From an uncultured Oscillospiraceae bacterium (lineage in GTDB: Bacteria; Bacillota; Clostridia; Oscillospirales; Oscillospiraceae), in the NCBI GenBank assembly GCA_944385665.1, contig CALWYB010000024.1:1-36407 (forward strand): DNA of 36,407 nucleotides, in the 5' to 3' direction. How positions within the stretch are numbered: position 1 is the stretch's first letter; each line of letters opens with the position of its first letter. This document shows positions 30,442 through 36,407 of this stretch, piece by piece. A program made the translations under genes and the position numbers. A model generated the notes under the pieces. That model saw nothing but the letters and a program-made list of their open reading frames with translations. It searched no databases and was not told the DNA's origin.

Positions 30442-32049
30442 ATGGAGCAAACGGTCTATTTCGGCGGCCCGATCCTGACGATGGAGGAGCCCCTGTATGT
30501 CCAGGCTCTGGTGGAGGAGGATGGGGTTATCCGCTATGTGGGGGACCGGGAGACCGCCCTGGCGTTGGCGGGACCCAAGGCCCGCAGGGTAGACCTGGAG
30601 GGCCGGACCCTGATGCCGGCCTTTCTGGACCCCCACAGTCACTTTATGGCCTGTGCCAACGCCCTGCTCCAGGTCCAGCTGGGGGAGTGCGCCGACCAGG
30701 AGGAGCTCTGCGCGCGGCTGGCGGAATTTATCCGGGAGGAACACATCGCGCCTGGCGAATGGGTGCGGGGCACCGGCTATGACCAGAATGAGCTGGCTCA
30801 GGGCTGTCCGCCCGACCGCTGGATGCTGGACCAGACCTGTCCGGACCATCCGGTGGTCATCCAGCACGCCTCGGGCCACGTGGGGGTGTTCAACTCCCGG
30901 GCGCTGGAGCTGCTGGGAGTGGATGAGAATACTCCCTGCCCTACGGGCGGGGTGATGGAGAAGGACGACCAGGGCCGTCTCACCGGGTATATGGAGGAGA
31001 ATGCGTTTCTTGGGCTGCTCCAAAAGGTGCCCATGCCTGCTCTGGATGACCTGATGGACGCCCTGGCCCGGGCCCAGGACCGGTATGCCTCCTACGGCAT
31101 CGCTACGGTGCAGGAGGGCATGTTCATGGACGCAATGCTCCCCCTCTATCAGGCTATGCTGGAACGAAAGCTGTTGAAGGTGGACGTGGTGGCCTATGCC
31201 GATCCCCGGGACTGCAAAAAAATCATGGCCCAGTTTGGCGACCGGGTGGGGCACTATAAGGACCATGTGAAAATCGGCGGGGACAAGATCTTCCTGGATG
31301 GTTCCCCCCAGGGCCGCACCGCCTGGATGCGAGAGCCCTATGTGGGGGAGAGGGACTACCGGGGCTACCCTGTCCTCACCGACCAGCAGGTGTATGAGCG
31401 GCTGAAAAGCGCCCTGGAGCGGGATGTGCAGATTCTGGCCCACTGCAACGGCGACCGAGCCGCGGAACAGTATCTGAGTGTGATGGAGCGGCTGGAGCGG
31501 GAGACGGGGCGGCGGCTGCGCCGTCCGGTGATGATCCACGCCCAGCTGGTGGGGCGGGACCAGCTGCCCCGGCTGAAGGCACTGGGAATGATCCCCTCCT
31601 TCTTTGTGGCTCATGTGTATCACTGGGGAGAGGTCCACGTGAAAAACTTCGGCCTGGAGCGGGCCTGCCATATCAGCCCTGCCGGAACAGCCTGCACTCT
31701 GGGCATCTCCTTCACCTTCCACCAGGATTCTCCCGTCATCCCGCCAAATATGCTGGAGACGGTGTGGTGTGCCGTGAACCGCCGAACCAAGACAGGCCGG
31801 GTGCTGGGGGAGGGAGAGAAAATCTCTACTCTGGAGGCACTGAAGGCGGTGACAGTCTATGCCGCTTACCAGTATTTTGAGGAGGACCGGAAGGGATCTC
31901 TGGCGGCGGGAAAGGCAGCGGATTTCGTGATCCTGGGACAGGACCCCTTGACCGCCGATCCCATGGAGCTTCGGAATATCCCGGTGCTGGAGACCATCAA
32001 GGACGGCCGGACCATCTGGTCTTTGGGGAGAAAGGACGAGAACACATGA
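30442..32049 (+). CDS. Amidohydrolase family 3 (YtcJ-like) metal-dependent hydrolase
   Basis: 535 aa. The N-terminal beta-sandwich leads into LMPAFLDPHSHF with the HxH metal pair. GGDKIFLDGSPQGRTAWM, ILAHCNGDRAAEQYL, VMIHAQLVGRDQL and FTFHQDSPV are typical of the YtcJ/LAF3 subgroup. C-terminal GSLAAGKAADFVILGQDP closes the sandwich. It hydrolyses an amide, imide or cyclic C-N bond; the substrate is unknown. The ATG at 30442 is chosen because GAGGTG lies 6 nt upstream. Its stop overlaps the next start by 4 bp. Confidence 0.88.
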   Translation: MEQTVYFGGPILTMEEPLYVQALVEEDGVIRYVGDRETALALAGPKARRVDLEGRTLMPAFLDPHSHFMACANALLQVQLGECADQEELCARLAEFIREEHIAPGEWVRGTGYDQNELAQGCPPDRWMLDQTCPDHPVVIQHASGHVGVFNSRALELLGVDENTPCPTGGVMEKDDQGRLTGYMEENAFLGLLQKVPMPALDDLMDALARAQDRYASYGIATVQEGMFMDAMLPLYQAMLERKLLKVDVVAYADPRDCKKIMAQFGDRVGHYKDHVKIGGDKIFLDGSPQGRTAWMREPYVGERDYRGYPVLTDQQVYERLKSALERDVQILAHCNGDRAAEQYLSVMERLERETGRRLRRPVMIHAQLVGRDQLPRLKALGMIPSFFVAHVYHWGEVHVKNFGLERACHISPAGTACTLGISFTFHQDSPVIPPNMLETVWCAVNRRTKTGRVLGEGEKISTLEALKAVTVYAAYQYFEEDRKGSLAAGKAADFVILGQDPLTADPMELRNIPVLETIKDGRTIWSLGRKDENT

Positions 32050-32609
32050 GAAATATCTTGCGGGAACAGCGGCGCAGCAGTATGGTGGCCGCTGTGGTGA
32101 CCATTCTGATGGGTCTGCTGCTTATCTTTGTGCCCGATCGCTCCATTCAGCTGCTGTGCGCCCTGCTGGGCGGAGCGCTGATGCTGACCGGAGTCATCTA
32201 TATCTTCGGCTGGCTGTCCAAGCGGCGGGAGACCGGTTTCCCAGTGTGGTTCCTGCTGCCGGGGGTGATTCTGGTGGCCCTGGGCCTGTGGCTTTGCACC
32301 AGCCCGGCCTCGGTAGTGCTGCTCATCCAGTATATCTTTGCCGCCATTTTGATCTTCCACGGGGTCATTGACATCCAGGGAGCGGTGAGTCTGGCCCGTC
32401 AGGGCTGGAATCGCTGGTGGATGGATCTGCTGCTGGCTGTGCTGACTCTGGTGCTGGGCATTTTGATCCTTCTCAATCCCTTCGGGGCCACGGAGCTGCT
32501 GCTGACGGCCATCGGCGTCTCCCTGGTCTTTGACGGGGTGAGCGACTTGTCTTTGATTCACCGGCTGTCCAAGGCATTCCGGGAGATGGACGGAGATTGG
32601 TATGAGTGA
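32046..32609 (+). CDS. DUF308/HdeD-family membrane protein
   Basis: 187 aa with six membrane helices in three pairs of similar sequence (VTILMGLLLIFVPD.., LPGVILVALGLWLCTSP, VLTLVLGILILLNPFGA). This repeat of an ILG(L)LLI..P unit is the DUF308/HdeD pattern. HdeD in E. coli is linked to acid resistance; the function here is unknown. It overlaps both the upstream hydrolase (4 bp) and the downstream Smr-like gene (8 bp). Confidence 0.85.
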   Translation: MRNILREQRRSSMVAAVVTILMGLLLIFVPDRSIQLLCALLGGALMLTGVIYIFGWLSKRRETGFPVWFLLPGVILVALGLWLCTSPASVVLLIQYIFAAILIFHGVIDIQGAVSLARQGWNRWWMDLLLAVLTLVLGILILLNPFGATELLLTAIGVSLVFDGVSDLSLIHRLSKAFREMDGDWYE

Positions 32610-32946
32610 GCTGCGGGAGGTGAACCTGGAGCGTGGCATGCCCACCGTCCAGGCCGCCCTGAGCCTGCTGGCTCTGGAGCTGCGCCGCAGCCGCTCCATG
32701 GGGGATACCGCCCTGAAAATCATCCACGGCTACGGCTCTACAGGAAAAGGCGGAAAGATCCGGGTTCAGGCCAGAGGCCGCCTGGAGCGCATGAAGGGGG
32801 CGGGGGAGATCCGGGGCTACATCCCGGGGGAGGAGTTTTCTATTTTCAACCCCGCCACGCTGGAGGCGTTCCGCCGCTGCGGCGCGCTGCGGAAGGACCC
32901 GGATCTGGAGCGGCACAACAACGGGGTGACCATCATCCTCCTCTAG
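32602..32946 (+). CDS. Small Smr-domain-like protein
   Basis: 114 aa. VNLERGMPTVQAALSLLALE followed by ALKIIHGYGSTGKGGKIR (HGYG at 42-45) matches the single Smr domain found at the end of MutS2. That domain nicks DNA or RNA and acts in stalled-ribosome or recombination control. The usual LDLHG motif at the N terminus is altered to VNLERG, so activity is uncertain. The C-terminal 50 residues (IPGEEFSIFNPATLEAFRRC) are an extension outside the core domain. Confidence 0.72.
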   Translation: MSELREVNLERGMPTVQAALSLLALELRRSRSMGDTALKIIHGYGSTGKGGKIRVQARGRLERMKGAGEIRGYIPGEEFSIFNPATLEAFRRCGALRKDPDLERHNNGVTIILL

Positions 32947-33100
32947 CGGGAATTTGGCACATCCGCGGCCAAATTCCCCGGGGAAAGGGGGAGTTTTCTC
33001 CTTTGTAACGGGTTGCCAGGGAGGCGGTTTTGGGATACAATAAAACTCTACTGGAATGGAATGCGGCATGGGCCGCGGATGGACATAAGGAGGGAACGCT

Positions 33101-33913
33101 GTGGAAATCACCCAAAAGGAACGCCATGGCGTCCTTTTTTATTCCTGTGATGAGATGGAGCAGGCGGGGTTTCCCCACGGTTTCTCCACCCGTCTGGGGG
33201 GCGTATCCCCCGCGCCCTGGGACAGCCTGAACCTGGGCGCCGGACGGGGGGATGAGCCGGAGCGGGTGAGTGAAAACTTCCGCCGCTTTTGCCGCGCCAT
33301 CGGAGCCGATGCGGATACGCTGGTGAAAAACCACCAGGTCCACTCGGATACGGTGCGTCAGGTGGGGTGGGGAGACCAGGTCTCCTTCCCCGGTGAGGGG
33401 GGCCAGGCGGAGGCCGACGGCCTGATCACAGGAGAAAAGGGACTGAGCCTTTGCATTTTTACCGCCGACTGCATCCCGGTGCTGCTGTGCGACCCGGTGA
33501 AGAAGGTGGCCTGCGCGGTCCATGCGGGCTGGCGGGGCACTGCCCTGGGCATTGCCGCCCGGGGGGTGGAGCGGATGAAGCAGGACTACGGCTGCCGGGG
33601 AGAGGACATCCTGGCGGCCATCGGACCGGGCATCTCCACCTGCTGTTTTGAGACCCACGCCGACGTGCCCGACGGGCTGCGGCAGGGGATGGGGGAGCGG
33701 GCGGAGGAGTTTATCCACCCCATTCCCGAAAGTGAAAAATACCACGTGGATCTGAAGGGGGCCAACCGGCGCTGGCTGATGGACGCGGGGGTAGATCCCC
33801 GGCACATCGCCGTATGTCCGGTGTGTACCGCCTGCCGGGGGGATCTGTTCTGGTCTCACCGCCGCCTGGGGGTGCGCCGGGGCAGCCTGGCCACTGTGAT
33901 CCAGATTCGATGA
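33101..33913 (+). CDS. pgeF: Peptidoglycan editing factor / multicopper-oxidase-like YfiH
   Basis: 270 aa. GTG start after AAGGAGGG (6-nt spacing). The active-site zinc triad is H81 (QVHSD), C124 (TADCIPV) and H141 (VHAGWRGT), as in the YfiH/LACC1 family. Members act on purine nucleosides in vitro and, in E. coli, keep serine in place of L-Ala out of the peptidoglycan stem. The family was earlier misnamed laccase or polyphenol oxidase. It is followed 13 bp later by a lipoprotein gene, so probably co-transcribed. Confidence 0.92.
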   Translation: MEITQKERHGVLFYSCDEMEQAGFPHGFSTRLGGVSPAPWDSLNLGAGRGDEPERVSENFRRFCRAIGADADTLVKNHQVHSDTVRQVGWGDQVSFPGEGGQAEADGLITGEKGLSLCIFTADCIPVLLCDPVKKVACAVHAGWRGTALGIAARGVERMKQDYGCRGEDILAAIGPGISTCCFETHADVPDGLRQGMGERAEEFIHPIPESEKYHVDLKGANRRWLMDAGVDPRHIAVCPVCTACRGDLFWSHRRLGVRRGSLATVIQIR

Positions 33914-33926
33914 CCGAGAGGTGTAC

Positions 33927-35432
33927 ATGAGACGATTTCCCATTCTGCTGCTGGCGCTGATCCTGCTGCTGGCAGGGTGCGGGAACACGGGGGATGGGAG
34001 CAGCTCTTCCTCCGGTTCCCAGAGCTCCGGCAGCGCCAGCTCCTCCTCCCAGGAGGAATCAAAAAATACTCAGCCCTTTACTCTGGCGGCCTATCCCGCC
34101 TACAGCTTTCACCCGGCCCTGTCCACCAGCCAGGCCAACCTGACTCTGGCACCCCTGCTGTACGAGAGCCTGTTTACCCTGAGCAGCAGTTTCGAGGCCT
34201 CTCCCCAGCTGTGCCAGAGTTATACGGTCAGTGCGGACGGGCTGACCTGGACCTTCCAGCTGCGCTCGGGCGTGACCTTCTCCGACGGCACGCCCCTCAC
34301 CGGGGAGATCGTGGCCCAGGCCCTCCAGACCGCCAAGGACCCCGCCTCCCGCTATGCCAATCGGCTGGCCAACGTCAGCGGGGTGTCCGGCTCGGGGGAG
34401 CAGGTGGTGGTGACCCTCTCCGCGCCCAATGGGGCGCTGCCCACCCTGCTGGACATCCCCATCGCCCTGGACAGCTCTGACCGCCCCTTAGGGACCGGAC
34501 CCTATGTGCTGGTGGAGGAGGGGGGCAAGCTGTATCTGAACCTGCGGGGAGACTGGTGGCAGGGAGCCAGCAATCTGACCCTGCAGCAGATCCCCCTGGC
34601 CACCATGACCCAGAAGGAACAGGTGGCCCCGGCATTCCACTCCGGCGAGGTGACCCCCATCCACGCGGCCATCACCGGCAGCAACGATCTGGGCTACTCC
34701 GGCAGCTATGAGGTGTGGGAATATAACACCACCGGCCTTATTTACCTGGGCTTCCAGACCACCCACGGGGTGTGCCAGGACCCGGAGGTGCGTCAGGCCA
34801 TTGCCAAGGCCATCGACCGCAGCGCCGTGACCGACAGCATCTATGCCCGCCACGCCACGCCGTCCACCCTTCCGGTCCATCCGGACAGCGTATTTTATGA
34901 CCAGGCGCTGGCCCAGACACTGGAGTTTGACCTGTCCGCCCTGCGGGACAAGGGACTGGAGGGAAAATCTCTCACTCTGCTGGTGAATATTGAGGATATG
35001 GCCAAAAGTGCCGCCGCCAACCGCATTGCCCAGGACCTGGAGAACGCCGGCCTGCGGGTGACGGTGGAGCGGCTGGCCTGGGAGGACTATGTGAAGGCCC
35101 TGGAGCGGGGCCAATTTGACCTGTATCTGGCGGAGGTGTACCTCACTGCCGACTTTGATCTCACCGCCCTGATCTCGTCCCAGGGAGCGTTGAATTACGG
35201 CGGCTGGAATGACACGGCGGTCACCACGCTGCTGGAACAGGTCCGGGCAGCTCAGGGGGAGCAGCGCACCTCGGGGATGGCAAGGCTGCTGAACTACTTA
35301 AATCAAAATGTCCCCATCGCCCCCATCTGTTTCCGGGAGGGGACGGTGCTCACCCAGTATGACCGGGTAGAGAATCTCAGTCCCGTGCAGGGAAATGTAT
35401 TTGCCAATCTGTCCCAGTGGACGGTAAAATAA
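33927..35432 (+). CDS. ABC transporter substrate-binding lipoprotein, family 5
   Basis: 501 aa. Lipobox LLAGC with C18, then a Ser/Gly-rich linker. SBP_bac_5 fold: LAPLLYESLFTLSSSFEASP, LTWTFQLRSGVTFSDGTPLTG, VRQAIAKAIDRSAV and the C-terminal LNQNVPIAPICFREGTVL. It binds peptides or similar solutes. No permease or ATPase genes are adjacent, so it is an orphan that may serve a distant transporter or be a sensor. The ATG at 33927 is preferred to the GTG at 33921, which is part of the GAGAGG RBS. Confidence 0.88.
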   Translation: MRRFPILLLALILLLAGCGNTGDGSSSSSGSQSSGSASSSSQEESKNTQPFTLAAYPAYSFHPALSTSQANLTLAPLLYESLFTLSSSFEASPQLCQSYTVSADGLTWTFQLRSGVTFSDGTPLTGEIVAQALQTAKDPASRYANRLANVSGVSGSGEQVVVTLSAPNGALPTLLDIPIALDSSDRPLGTGPYVLVEEGGKLYLNLRGDWWQGASNLTLQQIPLATMTQKEQVAPAFHSGEVTPIHAAITGSNDLGYSGSYEVWEYNTTGLIYLGFQTTHGVCQDPEVRQAIAKAIDRSAVTDSIYARHATPSTLPVHPDSVFYDQALAQTLEFDLSALRDKGLEGKSLTLLVNIEDMAKSAAANRIAQDLENAGLRVTVERLAWEDYVKALERGQFDLYLAEVYLTADFDLTALISSQGALNYGGWNDTAVTTLLEQVRAAQGEQRTSGMARLLNYLNQNVPIAPICFREGTVLTQYDRVENLSPVQGNVFANLSQWTVK

Positions 35433-35464
35433 AAAGAAATTGGATTTCGTGTGGAGGAATGGAC

Positions 35465-36407
35465 ATGAGTGTTTATCGCTGTTATTCCGAGAAGAGACCG
35501 GGTTTTGACGTGGAGGCCCAGGGCCTGTGCCGTCAGCTGCGGGAGCAGCTGGGAGTGCAGGGGCTGGAGTCGGTTCGCATCCTGAACCGCTACGACGCCG
35601 ACCGCATCGACCCCAAGGTGTACGAGGCCGCCAAGAGCGTGGTGTTCTCTGAGCCCCAGGTGGACGTGATCTACGATGAGCAGTTCCCCGCTCCCCAGGG
35701 GGAGCACCGGGTGCTGGCGGTGGAGGCTCTGCCTGGACAGTTTGACCAGCGGGCCGACTCCTGTGAGCAGTGCATCCAGCTTCAGTCCGGCGTGGACCGC
35801 CCCATCATCGCCACCGCCAAGGTGTACCTGCTGATGGGCACCATCAGCGAGGGGGATCTGGACAAGATCCGCAAGTACCTCATTAACCCCGTGGAGAGCC
35901 GGGAAGCCTCCATGGACAAGCCGGACACCCTGGAGCGCACCCACCCCGCCCCCGACCACGTGGACACGGTGGAGGGCTTCATCGCCATGGACGAGAAGGC
36001 CCTGGAGGAGCTGCTCTCCCGTCTGGGTCTGGCCATGGACCTGGATGACCTGAAGTTTTTGCAGACCTACTTCCGGGACCAGGAGAAGCGGGACCCCACC
36101 ATCACCGAGATCCGGGTGGTGGACACCTACTGGTCCGACCACTGCCGCCACACCACCTTCTCCACCCATCTGGACGAGATCGCCATTGACGACCCCCAGA
36201 TCGCCGCGGCCTACCAGCGGTATCTGGATGCCCGGGTGGAGGTCTACGGGGAGGAGAAGGCGGCCAAGCGCCCCCGTACCCTGATGGACGCGGCCACCAT
36301 CGGCACCAAGGTGCTCAAGAAGCGGGGCCTGCTCCCCGAGCTGGACGAGAGCGAGGAGATCAACGCCTGCTCCATCCACGTCCCCGCCCAGGTGGACGGC
36401 CAGGAGC
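35465..36407 (+). CDS. purL: Phosphoribosylformylglycinamidine synthase, 5' part
   Basis: 314 codons are visible, open to the window end. It starts MSVYRCYSEKRPGFDVEAQG after a GGAGG RBS. TEIRVVDTYWSDHCRHTTF is the FGAM synthase N-terminal ATP-site motif. The long N-terminal region (YLINPVESREASM) fits the large, single-chain clostridial PurL of about 1240 aa that includes the glutaminase domain. Fourth step of purine biosynthesis. The gene is cut by the window edge, not truncated. Confidence 0.93.
   Translation, partial: MSVYRCYSEKRPGFDVEAQGLCRQLREQLGVQGLESVRILNRYDADRIDPKVYEAAKSVVFSEPQVDVIYDEQFPAPQGEHRVLAVEALPGQFDQRADSCEQCIQLQSGVDRPIIATAKVYLLMGTISEGDLDKIRKYLINPVESREASMDKPDTLERTHPAPDHVDTVEGFIAMDEKALEELLSRLGLAMDLDDLKFLQTYFRDQEKRDPTITEIRVVDTYWSDHCRHTTFSTHLDEIAIDDPQIAAAYQRYLDARVEVYGEEKAAKRPRTLMDAATIGTKVLKKRGLLPELDESEEINACSIHVPAQVDGQE

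Overview
The window looks like a chromosomal segment of a GC-rich, anaerobic, butyrate-forming Clostridia member, probably Oscillospiraceae-like (Flavonifractor/Intestinimonas type). This is an inference from the phosphate butyryltransferase-butyrate kinase pair, strong AGGAGG ribosome binding sites, SLH-type surface protein, sigma-A promoters of the TTGACA-17-TATAAT kind, and gene-family resemblance. No database search was possible.

Layout. 1-290: end of an rRNA locus (tRNA-Glu, 5S rRNA, terminator). 384-1730: secreted three-SLH plus GH25 muramidase. 1779-4342 (minus): Na+/solute symporter and a metal-dependent amidohydrolase. 4612-6626: ptb-buk, divergent from the symporter, with nested dyads on the symporter promoter. 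6664-7437 (minus): an isolated N-terminal half of PTS enzyme I. 7812-10640: a class I aminotransferase and pyruvate kinase.

10766-16312 is a mobile-element module next to tRNA-Thr. A broken tRNA-Thr(CGU) is followed by an intact tRNA-Thr(CGU), whose 3' end supplies the last codons and the stop of a tyrosine integrase on the opposite strand. The integrase carries an XRE-like helix-turn-helix inside its core-binding region. Next come a C1-like repressor with an extra N-terminal domain, a divergent promoter/operator region, a probable structured ~230-nt RNA ending in a terminator, a Cro-like gene, an excisionase-like gene, a replisome-organizer-like protein, a YGGRGI/HNH-like protein and a zinc-ribbon protein. 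No capsid, packaging or conjugation genes are seen, so this is a remnant or satellite-like element. Its right end could not be located.

16346-19510: an unknown 101-aa protein, a 497-aa choice-of-anchor-A protein with no signal peptide, a long Thr/Ser repeat and a conserved-looking C-terminal helical domain, and a GT4 glycosyltransferase. The set resembles spore-surface glycoprotein plus dedicated glycosyltransferase pairs such as C. difficile BclA/SgtA. It is the best candidate here for an undescribed system.

19617-26427 (minus): a seven-gene aldonate/hexuronate-type operon (GntR regulator, mannonate-dehydratase-like enolase, TRAP transporter DctP-Q-M, zinc dehydrogenase, KduD-like SDR). It has a perfect consensus promoter, two matching GntR-type operators and intercistronic hairpins. 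27097-28654: MATE transporter and tRNA-Leu. 29096-36407: dicarboxylate symporter, an amidohydrolase-3/DUF308/Smr gene run, PgeF, an oligopeptide-binding-type lipoprotein and the 5' part of purL, which runs off the window.
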